Shown in pieces: positions 39,523 to 48,382 of a DNA stretch of 64,000 bases (position 1 is the first letter of the stretch; each line of letters begins with the position of its first letter). Origin of the DNA: Zygosaccharomyces rouxii (lineage: Eukaryota; Ascomycota; Saccharomycetes; Saccharomycetales; Saccharomycetaceae); NCBI RefSeq assembly GCF_000026365.1, contig NC_012996.1:1426001-1490000 (forward strand), read 5' to 3'. Under the pieces are notes generated by a model. The model did no database searches, had not been told where the DNA came from, and saw nothing but the letters and a program-made list of their open reading frames with translations. Both the position numbers and the translations under genes were made by a program.

Positions 39523-40321
39523 GTCAAGAGAACGAAGGAAGGCCTCTTAAGCCCGTTGGGGGTGAGATCATCGCAATGCGAGCGACTTCTCGCTTCAAAC
39601 GCCGCTTGACGAGAAACGGTGTATGGGAGACAGATGGGAAACGAATGGGAAAAATGAAATACACCGAATCAGTCCTTTCTATCTTGGTCGCGCGATGGAG
39701 GAGGAGCTACTAACAGATAAGTAGTGCTTGCGACTATAACACCAGTGAATAACCACATTACAATGGTACTTGGCTTCCGTACGATTTGGCGAAAAAAATC
39801 GATTACCGAGTTGTTATGGAAAAAGCCCATCTTTCTTGTTCTCTTGTTTTAGCTGCGTGTGCTGTTCTGATCTAACTAGTGCGGTTTCAAAGCATATACC
39901 TGGCCGATATCTTTCTTGCCTTTATATATATACATATATATATCAATGCCTAAAAAATATAGGTATAGGCACCCTATCAAGGCGAAGGGAGAGCGAAAGA
40001 GAATATGGTATAGGGATTATCAAGTACAGTGTGATTAAGTACAACTGTAGTTACCACAATTATTGTGTAGTCACCGCTTTGATTTGGTTTGTAACGCCCT
40101 GGATGGCAGAAACCTACAGTTTATCCAACACCAGCAACTATCATAAGACCGACAAGTCCGAGGCGGTGAGTTATCGGTGATTGGCGCAATTTTTAGGGAA
40201 AAGAGATTTGGTTAAGAGAGTTTACAGCGGTTAACACTACAGTACAATTTTGTTCACTACGGTGATCAATTGCATTCAGTTGCAGAAATGCAGGCTCTGT
40301 CCATTGGCGCTGTTGCAATTG

Positions 40322-40333
40322 GCGATGAGATGA
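40322..40333 (+). promoter_or_regulatory. PAC-like element upstream of ERD2
   Basis: GCGATGAGATGA matches the first 12 bases of the PAC consensus GCGATGAGATGAGNT. It lies 181-170 bp before the ERD2 ATG, with an RRPE-like TGAAAAATTATG (about 40388-40399) downstream of it. Confidence 0.4.
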
Positions 40334-40502
40334 AGTGCCAGGTAGAAGCTCCCCTATGGAAAAAAAAATGCGATTACCCGGCCCTGAAAAATTATGTAGT
40401 AAATGTAGTAGGAAGTAAGAGAGAAAAGCGTACGGTGTACTTTTAATATGGATTAAGGTAAATCAGATCAGTTGGATCAAGATACAAGAATTGATTGGGA
40501 CC

Positions 40503-41162
40503 ATGAATCCATTTAGGATACTTGGTGATTTTTCTCACCTTGCTAGCATATTAATTTTAACACATACTGTGCAAAAAACCAATGTCATCGATGGTATTTC
40601 GTTCAAAACTCAGGTTCTTTACGTTCTAGTGTTTTTATCTCGTTATTTGGATCTTTTAACATTCCATTGGGTCTCTGCATATAACACATTGTTGAAGATT
40701 GTTTTCCTTGCATCATCCTTCTACATCGTGGTTCTCTTACAACGTTCGAAGGTCACGAATCCAATTGCCTATAAGGAAATGATTATGAAGGACAGTTTCA
40801 AAATACAATACCTTTTAGGTGGAAGTTTCCTTTTAGCGCTTTTCTTTCACCATAAATTCACATTTTTCGAAGTCCTGTGGAGTTTTTCAGTGTGGTTAGA
40901 GAGTGTGGCAATTTTGCCACAACTGTTCATGTTGTCAAAGAGTGCTAAGGCTGAAAGTTTGACTGTGCATTATATCTTTGCCCTTGGTCTATATAGGGCA
41001 TTGTACATTCCAAATTGGATTTGGAGATATCAGTTTGAAGGTAAAGTAATTGATCACATTGCATTATTTGCAGGGATTGTTCAAATTCTAGTCTATTCTG
41101 ATTTCTTCTACATATACTACAAGAAGGTTGTAAAACGTGGAGGAATAGGACTACCGGTGTAA
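40503..41162 (+). CDS. ERD2: HDEL receptor Erd2, without intron
   Basis: Erd2 retrieves HDEL-tagged ER proteins from the Golgi by COPI vesicles. Translation starts at ATG 40503 (MNPFRILGDFSHLASILIL), giving 219 residues, identical in length to S. cerevisiae. Seven hydrophobic segments and family motifs are present: GISFKTQVLYVLVFLSRYLD with LLTFHWVSAYN, SFSVWLESVAILPQLFMLSK and HYIFALGLYRALYIPNWIWR. The C-terminal segment is YSDFFYIYYKKV. In S. cerevisiae the gene has an intron after about 22 coding bases; here the frame runs straight through that point. It converges with PRE7 (66 bp between stops). Confidence 0.97.
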   Translation: MNPFRILGDFSHLASILILTHTVQKTNVIDGISFKTQVLYVLVFLSRYLDLLTFHWVSAYNTLLKIVFLASSFYIVVLLQRSKVTNPIAYKEMIMKDSFKIQYLLGGSFLLALFFHHKFTFFEVLWSFSVWLESVAILPQLFMLSKSAKAESLTVHYIFALGLYRALYIPNWIWRYQFEGKVIDHIALFAGIVQILVYSDFFYIYYKKVVKRGGIGLPV

Positions 41163-41228
41163 AGAAGACCAAAAGTATAAAAATATATATGCTTTCATAC
41201 ATAGATAAATATGTATGCAGACCTCATT

Positions 41229-41963
41229 TCAATCTCTCTTCAATTCGTAAAATTGTTTAGTAACGCCGTCCTTGGTAACAATTAAAATTTCTAGCCCATC
41301 ACCAACTTGAATGTGTCTTTCCGTGGCTGATGTGAATGCGTCTCTAACCAATCTAATGACTTCATCAACGCTCAAAAATTTTAATGGTCTTTTGACTCTA
41401 CCGTTACTCTCAGGCACATATTGGTTGTGGAAATTGACTTGGTTATCTAAAAACGGCATGATTAATGATGCTGCTGCACCACCTGCTCTACATTGCTCCC
41501 TTTCATATGAACCTACTGGATCAAACGAATAAACAGCACCTTTACCTTCTTCATCTAAACCTGCAATAATCGTCTGGACATAATAAGGGAAAAATCTTTT
41601 GCCATACAGTAAATGTTGAATATTTCTAGCTGCACTATTGAGCGATAATTTCTTGTCATTGTGATCAAAATGGTACCATTTAACGCTATTCTTAAACCTC
41701 TTAACTAATGCCTCTCCATCAGCAGCATATCCGTTGGCAGTTATTACGATGTTGTCACCACAATCAAACACTTTAGATTCATAACGAGAATTAATAGAAT
41801 AATCGGTAGTATGTCTTGTATCACCCGCTAAAACTGCAAAATCTTCTCCTGCAATTCCTAAAACTGTACCACCATTATCTGTGTATGGATAGAATTGATA
41901 CTGTATGGGGGGTGCTGCTGCCGATTGTGTATATGCCGGATCTGATACCAATGCGCTGCTCAT
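41229..41963 (-). CDS. PRE7: 20S proteasome beta-6 subunit Pre7
   Basis: Pre7 is the beta-6 subunit of the 20S core, structural rather than proteolytic. The 244-residue product has the proteasome beta fold markers GGTVLGIAGEDFAVLAGDTR, the segment SINSRYESKVFDCGDNIVIT, and YPYVQTIIAG-like strands (FFPYYVQTIIAGLDEEGKGA). Also present are YSFDPVGSYEREQCRAGGAA and a C-terminal helix (RLVRDAFTSATERHIQVGDG). The short N-terminal propeptide of about 25 residues is as in S. cerevisiae (241 total). No PACE-type GGTGGCAAA site was confirmed upstream. Confidence 0.96.
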   Translation of the reverse strand: MSSALVSDPAYTQSAAAPPIQYQFYPYTDNGGTVLGIAGEDFAVLAGDTRHTTDYSINSRYESKVFDCGDNIVITANGYAADGEALVKRFKNSVKWYHFDHNDKKLSLNSAARNIQHLLYGKRFFPYYVQTIIAGLDEEGKGAVYSFDPVGSYEREQCRAGGAAASLIMPFLDNQVNFHNQYVPESNGRVKRPLKFLSVDEVIRLVRDAFTSATERHIQVGDGLEILIVTKDGVTKQFYELKRD

Positions 41964-42490
41964 CCTTGGGAGATTTGAACTTATTCGTAGTTATGTCTTG
42001 TACTTGTTGTAGTCTTTGACCTAGTGCTTTTGCCACCCTTAGGCTAAGTTAACTTCACCATATCTTGTTGTAGGCCCATCCGTTGATAGTGATTTGAAAA
42101 TATCTATATACAGGTATAAGAATAAGAACAAGAATCAAGACGTTAGGATCAATTGTAATAACCCCAAATCTTCCTACACCTACAATGCCATGTGCTCTCA
42201 GACCTCGGGATTGTTGCCTTCCTTTTCGTTCCCTCCTGTAGAATCCTTGCTTCACGTTCTAATCTGTTTCATTTTCATTGTTCACTCCGATTAATTTTAT
42301 TCATATGGATTCGACACAGCATAGATGAGCGGGCTGTCCTATCAATGTTCAATTGAATTGAACGGAGTCGATATACCTCATCAAACACTTGTCTCTCTAT
42401 CTTATCAATGTAGTAAGCCGTCCATCTGTCATTTGAAGTGAAGATGGCCTGCAAGTGATTCTTATCTGGCTGGAAACGACGTGAAATGAC

Positions 42491-42519
<29 letters not shown>
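42491..42519. repeat. Poly(A) tract of 29 upstream of FUI1
   Basis: This is the longest homopolymer in the window, about 284 bp before the FUI1 ATG and 528 bp before that of PRE7. Long dA:dT tracts exclude nucleosomes in yeast promoters, which would suit this divergent region. Confidence 0.6.
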
Positions 42520-42521
<2 letters not shown>

Positions 42522-42755
42522 AAACTACGGCAAAAATTCTCCATCGGATCTGCGAAGAAACAATCAATCAATCAACTGCTGCTTCGGAAGAAGAAAAATA
42601 TTAACTATTATTTTCAAATGCTTACAGCTTTTTTTAATGTATCTTGAATTATACTTAAGAAATAGTGATATTGTATTTCAAAGAGCTGATATCTGTTCCT
42701 AGTCTGGCATTCCACTCCATCTCATCTCATAGCGCCTTTTCTTATTTCCGTACAT

Positions 42756-42790
42756 CATCTCATCTCATCTCATCTCATCTCATCTCATCA
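42756..42790 (-). promoter_or_regulatory. CATCT tandem repeat (array of PAC cores) just before FUI1
   Basis: Six perfect CATCT units (42756-42785) plus CATCA read on the other strand as GATGAGATGAGATGAG, overlapping PAC (GATGAG) cores. It ends 12 bp before the ATG, with two more partial copies at 42719-42729. As a pentamer array it can vary in length. At this distance it may lie in the 5' UTR, so a promoter role is unproven. Confidence 0.45.
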
Positions 42791-42802
42791 GACCTAATAA
42801 GC

Positions 42803-44593
42803 ATGAACAAGCTCGACCATATGAGCGAAAACAAGGTCGAGAGTGGAGCACACGTCTCTGTACAACCGCTAGAGGATTCCAAGTCCGTGGAAGAGGTATC
42901 AGTAAATGAGCCAAACTCTGTGGATTTGGAACACCAGTCAAAATGGGCATCATCAGGCACAAGTAAGGCCAGTAGACTCAGGCGGTTGTTTTTAGACTTT
43001 ATCGAGGTGAACCATAACCAAGAAGGGTCTATTGTAGATGCTTTTGTCTACAATAAGGAGCTAAGGCCTGTGGAAAGTAGTAGAAGAACATGGAGTTGGA
43101 AATATTATGTTTTCTTTTGGATTAGTGGTACATTCAATGTTAACACATGGCAAATTTCTGCCACTGGATTACAATTAGGACTTAAGTGGTGGCAGAGTTG
43201 GATTTGTATCTGGTTTGGTTATTTGTTCGTTTCTACTTTTGTTGTGCTAGCGTCTCGTGTTGGTAACGTTTATCACTTGTCTTTCCCCATTGCCTGTCGT
43301 GTTGCGTTTGGAACTTATTTTTCATTATGGATTGTTCTCAATCGTGTTGTTATGGCATGCGTTTGGTATTCTACAATGGCGTATTTGGGTGGGCAATGTG
43401 TTCAATTGATGTTAAAGGCTATATTTGGTACTGACTTGGATCGTCGTTTTGGTAATGGTATCAAAAATAATAATTTAGATTCCTTTCAGTTAGTCTCTTT
43501 TATCATCTACTGGATTTTCTCATTACCGTTTTTATGGTTTCCTCCTCATAAATTACGTGGTATCTTTGCCGCCAAGGCTTTTATTACACCCTTAGGAGCG
43601 TTCGCGCTTCTAATTTGGTCCGTTCGTAAGTGCGGCGGTAGCGTAGATCTCGGAGCTCTTAATGCGGGTAAAGATGTAAGCACACCGGTAAGGGCATGGG
43701 CCGTCATAAGATCGATTATGAGCGCCATGGATAATATGTCAACGTTGGTCCTTAATGCACCTGATTTCTCGAGATTTGGTAAAAATAAACGTGCCGCTTT
43801 ATGGTCACAATGGATTTCAATTCCACTATGTTTTGGTGTCATTTCACTTCTGGGTATCGTATGTGTAAGTGCTGCTTATACTATCTATGGCGTTAATTAT
43901 TGGAGTCCACTTGATATCTTGGCACGTTATTTACAAGGTTTTAGTTCAGGTGATCGTGCAGGTGTTTTCCTCATTGCAGCAGTTTTCGCATTCGATCAAT
44001 TGGGTGCTAATCTATCGCAAAATGCAATTCCAGCCGGTACAGATATGTCAGCTCTTCTACCCAAATTTATTAGTATTCGTCGTGGTAGTTACATTTGTGC
44101 ATGTCTATCTCTATGCATTTGTCCCTGGAATCTTTTGGCATCATCTTCTAAGTTCACTACAGCTTTAAGTGCTTACGCGGTATTTTTATCGGCAATTGCA
44201 GGCGTAATTTTCGCTGACTACTACATTGTCCGCAAAGGTTATATCGATGTATTCCACTGTTACTCGAAAAAGCCTGAATCATATTACAAATACAATCGCT
44301 GGGGTACAAACTGGAGAGCTGTTGTTGCCTATGTCGTTGGTATTGTACCTAATTTCCCCGGTTTCCTTGGATCAACCGGGGTCCACGTGACGGAAGGTTC
44401 GATGAAAGTCTATTATCTAAACTATTTCATCGGTTATCTACTAGGTGCAATAGTCTACACTGCACTTGTTTATTTCTTCCCTATTGATGGTGTACCTGAG
44501 GATACCAAGATTACCGACTTTGTATGGCGTGAACAATGGGTTGAAGTGGAAGATTTCGATTACCAAAGACAAATATTTGAAAAAGAATCTTAA
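42803..44593 (+). CDS. FUI1: High-affinity uridine permease Fui1 (NCS1 family)
   Basis: Fui1 imports uridine across the plasma membrane by proton symport. The ATG at 42803 was chosen because the 46 codons of open frame upstream begin at a non-ATG codon and translate the CATCT repeat. The product has 596 residues (639 in S. cerevisiae). Around twelve membrane segments are expected. NCS1 motifs include the first helix region with FWISGTFNVNTWQISATGLQ, WWQSWICIWFGYLFVSTFVV, the stretch SFPIACRVAFG, and NAIPAGTDMSALLPKFISIR. The last is followed by the family's conserved SFC/AS-rich helix and FADYYIVRKGYIDV. A substitute role as uracil or allantoin carrier is less likely given sequence and position. 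Confidence 0.95.
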   Translation: MNKLDHMSENKVESGAHVSVQPLEDSKSVEEVSVNEPNSVDLEHQSKWASSGTSKASRLRRLFLDFIEVNHNQEGSIVDAFVYNKELRPVESSRRTWSWKYYVFFWISGTFNVNTWQISATGLQLGLKWWQSWICIWFGYLFVSTFVVLASRVGNVYHLSFPIACRVAFGTYFSLWIVLNRVVMACVWYSTMAYLGGQCVQLMLKAIFGTDLDRRFGNGIKNNNLDSFQLVSFIIYWIFSLPFLWFPPHKLRGIFAAKAFITPLGAFALLIWSVRKCGGSVDLGALNAGKDVSTPVRAWAVIRSIMSAMDNMSTLVLNAPDFSRFGKNKRAALWSQWISIPLCFGVISLLGIVCVSAAYTIYGVNYWSPLDILARYLQGFSSGDRAGVFLIAAVFAFDQLGANLSQNAIPAGTDMSALLPKFISIRRGSYICACLSLCICPWNLLASSSKFTTALSAYAVFLSAIAGVIFADYYIVRKGYIDVFHCYSKKPESYYKYNRWGTNWRAVVAYVVGIVPNFPGFLGSTGVHVTEGSMKVYYLNYFIGYLLGAIVYTALVYFFPIDGVPEDTKITDFVWREQWVEVEDFDYQRQIFEKES

Positions 44594-44728
44594 TAAATGG
44601 GCATTGTGGTATAATCTTTGTTGTTTTTTATATATAATACAAATGTAAAATGAATAAATTAACAATTAAATCGTGGGTATTAATTCGTGAATAGTCGTAA
44701 CTCATTTCTGTTTCGTAGAGGGTATCGG

Positions 44729-45361
44729 TTAAACGCTTATAGGCATATCTGTCTTGATAACCATGGGCATCATGGAAAGATCCTGCTCTACATCACTCCC
44801 ATCCGTACTAACTTCGTCTTCGCTCTCTTCATCATCTTCGTAATCTCCATGTTCATCACTCAAGCCGGTGTTAGAGTAACTATCCGGACATCCCAGCTTC
44901 AGCGGCACGTATCCTCGTTGTTCCGATTCTTCCTCCCATATAGTGGCGAAATGAACGCTTTGTGAATGGCGAGGTGTGCTTCCATAGTACCCTACTGGAG
45001 ATTCTACACGCTTCTCGTCTTCTTCCTCTTCTTCTTCTTCTTCAGATTCCGTACCTGACGACTCATCGGAGAGGGACTCCTGTGCATGTAATTCATCTTC
45101 TTGATCCGAGTCGTCTTCTTCTTCTTCCTCATCTTCTTCGTCATCGCTACTCACATACTCAACGGCGCCGCTCTCTTGCCTCTGCGAATAAGTAAATGAA
45201 TCAATATTATCCATAAGTCTATCTAGTAAATTCGCATGTCCAACGAGTATTCTCAAATCGTAGTCCTTGTTCTTCTCAGTAGATGCACATTTTAGTAATT
45301 TCCTCTTCGCCTTACCGGCTAACAAGTACTGCTGAGAAATAGATACAGTCGTACCTATCAT
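44729..45361 (-). CDS. ECM13: Ecm13/YJR115W family protein
   Basis: The 210-residue product begins with the family's conserved block: [20 protein letters not shown], then [18 protein letters not shown] (about residues 8-55). After this it is highly acidic with runs of Glu, Asp and Ser (for example [15 protein letters not shown]). S. cerevisiae has two relatives, ECM13 (beside FUI1) and YJR115W (near RSM7), of unknown function. ECM13 mutants have cell-wall phenotypes. The single gene here lies beside FUI1 with RSM7 nearby, the expected ancestral arrangement. It converges with FUI1 (135 bp between stops). Confidence 0.88.
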   Translation of the reverse strand: MIGTTVSISQQYLLAGKAKRKLLKCASTEKNKDYDLRILVGHANLLDRLMDNIDSFTYSQRQESGAVEYVSSDDEEDEEEEEDDSDQEDELHAQESLSDESSGTESEEEEEEEEDEKRVESPVGYYGSTPRHSQSVHFATIWEEESEQRGYVPLKLGCPDSYSNTGLSDEHGDYEDDEESEDEVSTDGSDVEQDLSMMPMVIKTDMPISV

Positions 45362-46145
45362 CGAGCTAATGCAGTATATATTGAATTGTTGTTGGGGTTG
45401 ATAAAATTTTTTATCGATTTCTTGGATCCAGCATCCTATTCGCAGAAATAGTTCAATCCCGCAGCGTTATCCTATGGTTAGTTATTACTTGTATTTATAC
45501 TAGGCAAGAGTTATTTTTTTTATTTTTTTTTATTTCCTTCAGTTCCTCTTCTTCCTACATGCATGAATAAGCATGATGGTGTAACTATTCAGTTGCCATG
45601 AGTGGTTAAGCACCATTATAACAACCGTCGTTAGTTTGCAAGTGTTGACAAATTGTATGGTACTAATATTGTCGGAAAGCGGAAAATATATCGAATATGA
45701 ACTCCCGCGGCACAATTTTTTTTTCTTCCGTTCGGATCCTACTAATTTTCTCTTTGCCGTATATCCGTCAATCGGCCGTTAGTTAAATAAGTGTCATCTC
45801 GCTTAGGCGCCGTTTACCTTTTTTCGTTACGAGGTTTGTAAGCCAGATAAAACATGCAAAGACCGAATAGCGGATTGACGTTCTTTTCTTCTTCTATCGT
45901 TATTGTTGCCTTCTGTGTCGAGCGGTAGAGGTGTTAAACGTTATCCGTCCGCTCTTCGTGTATACAGGGCAATCGGTAATCGGCAATACTCCGAATGGTA
46001 TCTCCGTTTATCCGCATACCACGGACGGCGAAAACATGTCAAATTCATTTTATCTCGTCGCGCGTTCGTCGGAGGTTAAGATGCTAATGATGGTCTGTGG
46101 GTGGTTTGTCCCTGTATGTCAAAACATACAAATAAGAATTTATAT

Positions 46146-46217
46146 GGGCGTGTGGTCTAGTGGTATGATTCTCGCTTTGGGTGCGAGAGGCCCTGGGTTC
46201 AATTCCCAGTATGCCCC
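46146..46217 (+). tRNA. tRNA-Pro (anticodon UGG), intronless
   Basis: This is a 72 nt cloverleaf. The acceptor GGGCGTG pairs with TATGCCC (G-T wobbles allowed). The D arm has the A-box TGGTCTAGTGG, and the anticodon stem-loop is CTCGC-TTTGGGT-GCGAG with anticodon TGG. The T arm is CTGGG-TTCAATT-CCCAG, and the discriminator base is C. The anticodon loop is uninterrupted. T-rich DNA follows (46228-46241). Confidence 0.95.
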
Positions 46218-46297
46218 ATTAATTCTTAAATTTAATTTTTTACAAATTTTTTGCTGATTTATCACCCAGTTAGCCGCTGTCACCTATTACGATTTGT

Positions 46298-46459
46298 CAC
46301 GTGCTCTCTGCTGGATATGTTCGGTTGGAAACAAAAAAAGAATTGAGCTAAATATGCGTGTTACCAAGACCCTAAGCTCTTCAGATTTCAGGTATCTCTA
46401 TCCTACGTCTTCCACTCGTCTTATTTCTTCCCCGCATCACGTGCTGTCTACCAGCCAAT
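46298..46459 (+). promoter_or_regulatory. Cbf1 (CACGTG) and Hap (CCAAT) sites upstream of COR1
   Basis: TCACGTG occurs at 46297-46303 and again at 46437-46443, and CCAAT at 46455-46459, 259-420 bp before the COR1 ATG. Respiratory-chain genes of yeast commonly use Cbf1 (CPF1) and the Hap2/3/4/5 complex, so these are plausible carbon-source control sites. Confidence 0.5.
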
Positions 46460-46717
46460 AGGATCGATTTATTTTGGCCTTTTTTTTTTTCCTTAACTTC
46501 CAATGGACGGCGGTTTGAGAAATCACCAGCAACGAGGGGGAAGTTCTCTAACTAGCTAACCTACCAGCTCTCTCTCTCTGGCAAAACTTTATATCTACAA
46601 ACACGTAGGTATCAGCAAATTGATTTCGATTTGGTTCGAGTTTGAATTCGCATTGGAACCCTTTCAACGTACTCCTCTGTCTGCCCTCTTTTTTTCCCGT
46701 CATTACAACACAATAAG

Positions 46718-48064
46718 ATGTTGAGATCCTCGACCCTCAGAACGTCTCAGCTTTTGAAAAGATCCATTGCGACCCAAGCTGCCCCCAAAGCGGAATTTAC
46801 GGAATTAGCCAATGGTTTAAAGGTTGCAACTGAACACAATCCAAATGCTACCTCAGGTGCCGTTGGTGTTGTTTTCGGCTCTGGTTCAACCGCTGAAAAT
46901 CCTTACAACAACGGTGTTTCTAACATCTGGTCTCATGTTTTCACCGACGTTGTCAATGGCTCTCAAGCAGCTAAATCTGGTTTGGCATTAAACTCTCAAA
47001 TCTCAAGAGATTTCCAATCTTACTTGGTTAGCAGTAAACCAGGTTCCGTTGGTAAGGCACTTGATTTCTTGCAATCAAAGATTTCTGGTCCACTAGATGG
47101 ATCAATCTTTGAATCAGCTAAGTCTAAGGTTTTGTCTCAGGTTTCCAGTTTTGAAGAGAATGATCATGCAGGTCGTGTTTTGGAACATTTACACAGCACT
47201 GCATTCCAAAACACACCATTGGCTCTACCAACCAGAGGTACTTTAGAATCCGTAGAAACTTTAGTGGCCTCTGATTTGGACCATTTTGCCAAGAACAACT
47301 TTGTTAACAGTAATGCTGTTATTGTTGGTTCCGGTAACGTTAGCCATAATGAATTGGTTAAGGCTGTTGAATCTAATGTTTCCTTGGGTTCTGGTGAAAA
47401 GGTTGTTTCTAATAAGAAATCCTCTTTCTTAGGTTCTGAAGTTAGAATGAGAGACGACACTTTGCCAAAGGCTTGGATTTCTATTGCCGCTGAAGGTGAA
47501 CCTGTTTCTTCCCCTCATTATTTCACTTCTAAAGTTGCCGCTGAAATTTTTGGTAGTTACAACGCTTTTGAACCTGCTTCCAGATTACAAGGTGTCAAAT
47601 TGCTAGATTGGTTACAAGAATATGGATTGTGTGATAGCTTCAACCATTTCTCCCACAGTTACAAAGATTCTGGTCTTTGGGGTTTCTCTACCGTCACTAG
47701 AAATATTGGTAACCTCGATGATTTGGTTCATTTCACTTTGAAACAATGGAACAGATTGACTGTCTCTATTACGGAAGCTGAAGTGGCTAGAGGTAAGGCT
47801 CTATTGAAGTTGAAACTGGCTACTGAAGCTAAAAACCACGCTGAAGCAGCATCTCTATTGGGTGCTTCCGCTTTGTCCGTTGGTCACAAACCAAGTTTAA
47901 ATGAAGTCTTTGCTAAGATCGACCAAGTTTCTTCTAAGGATGTTAAAGAATGGGCTGGCCATAGATTGTGGGACCAAGATATCGCTATTGCTGGTACTGG
48001 CCAAATCGAAGGTTTATTGGATTACACAAGAATCAGAAACGACATGTCCATGATGAGATGGTAA
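46718..48064 (+). CDS. COR1: Core subunit 1 of the cytochrome bc1 complex
   Basis: Cor1 (Qcr1) is a matrix-facing core subunit of complex III, related to the mitochondrial processing peptidase but inactive in proteolysis. The 448-residue product starts with a presequence (MLRSSTLRTSQLLKRSIATQ). M16-peptidase-like folds follow: ANGLKVATEHNPNATSGAVG, then VVFGSGSTAENPYNNGVSNI. The intact HxxEH zinc motif of active peptidases is absent, as in other Cor1 proteins. The C-terminal half has WISIAAEGEPVSSPHYFTSK and the end TRIRNDMSMMRW. Length is near that of S. cerevisiae (457). Codon use looks strongly biased, fitting high expression. Confidence 0.97.
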   Translation: MLRSSTLRTSQLLKRSIATQAAPKAEFTELANGLKVATEHNPNATSGAVGVVFGSGSTAENPYNNGVSNIWSHVFTDVVNGSQAAKSGLALNSQISRDFQSYLVSSKPGSVGKALDFLQSKISGPLDGSIFESAKSKVLSQVSSFEENDHAGRVLEHLHSTAFQNTPLALPTRGTLESVETLVASDLDHFAKNNFVNSNAVIVGSGNVSHNELVKAVESNVSLGSGEKVVSNKKSSFLGSEVRMRDDTLPKAWISIAAEGEPVSSPHYFTSKVAAEIFGSYNAFEPASRLQGVKLLDWLQEYGLCDSFNHFSHSYKDSGLWGFSTVTRNIGNLDDLVHFTLKQWNRLTVSITEAEVARGKALLKLKLATEAKNHAEAASLLGASALSVGHKPSLNEVFAKIDQVSSKDVKEWAGHRLWDQDIAIAGTGQIEGLLDYTRIRNDMSMMRW

Positions 48065-48382
48065 TTTATTTCAACAAATGCAAAAAAAGAAGTACGAATT
48101 CAAACGACAATTTATTATTCCCCAATTCCGATGGAAAAGATAGAAACATATTTATTTATAAGATTTTATTGTCAGAGGGTGAGAAGGGCATATATATGAC
48201 CCTCTGTATATATCAATGCACTTTCCCCCTCATATAAACCATTCCATATTCTAAGAAAGTACAAAAATATAAGAGAACTGCTGAGTGACTTTACAAAAAA
48301 AAAGAACAAAAACAAAATGTTTTAATATTACAACAATACAAATTTTTCTTTATTCTTTCTATTACTTTATATCCTTCTGTAA
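48065..48382. other. 3' region between convergent COR1 and PSY4
   Basis: This is 318 bp of AT-rich sequence with TATATA and A-runs (48295-48303) that probably serves both terminators. No gene is seen. Confidence 0.45.

Larger units (their letters stand above)
39193..40502. other. Divergent promoter region between SOD1 and ERD2, with a GC-rich core
   Basis: This is 1.3 kb. From about 39380 to 39640 the sequence is visibly richer in G and C than the rest of the window and has several G-runs and short inverted repeats. It contains two AGGGG stress-response elements. A 136-codon open frame (39770-40180) starts at a non-ATG codon, has low-complexity composition and was not called. PAC-like and RRPE-like sites lie near ERD2. 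No gene is recognised. Confidence 0.5.
41964..42802. other. Divergent promoter region between PRE7 and FUI1
   Basis: This is 839 bp. It holds a 29-base poly(A) tract (42491-42519) and a CATCT tandem repeat directly before FUI1. Open frames on the minus strand here (for example 42275-42571) run through the poly(A) tract as poly-Phe and are accidental. No gene is seen. Confidence 0.5.
45362..46717. other. Intergenic region upstream of COR1 containing tRNA-Pro
   Basis: This is 1.36 kb between divergent ECM13 and COR1. A tRNA-Pro sits at 46146-46217. The COR1 promoter shows two CACGTG sites and a CCAAT box. The segment 45362-46145 holds only short open frames and T-runs (45513-45530, 45716-45723). 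I saw no LTR. Confidence 0.5.

Noticed and set aside
39770..40180. 136-codon open frame upstream of ERD2
   Set aside because: It begins at a non-ATG codon, has no recognisable domain, and runs through low-complexity TATATA DNA. It is most likely a chance opening in a promoter region.
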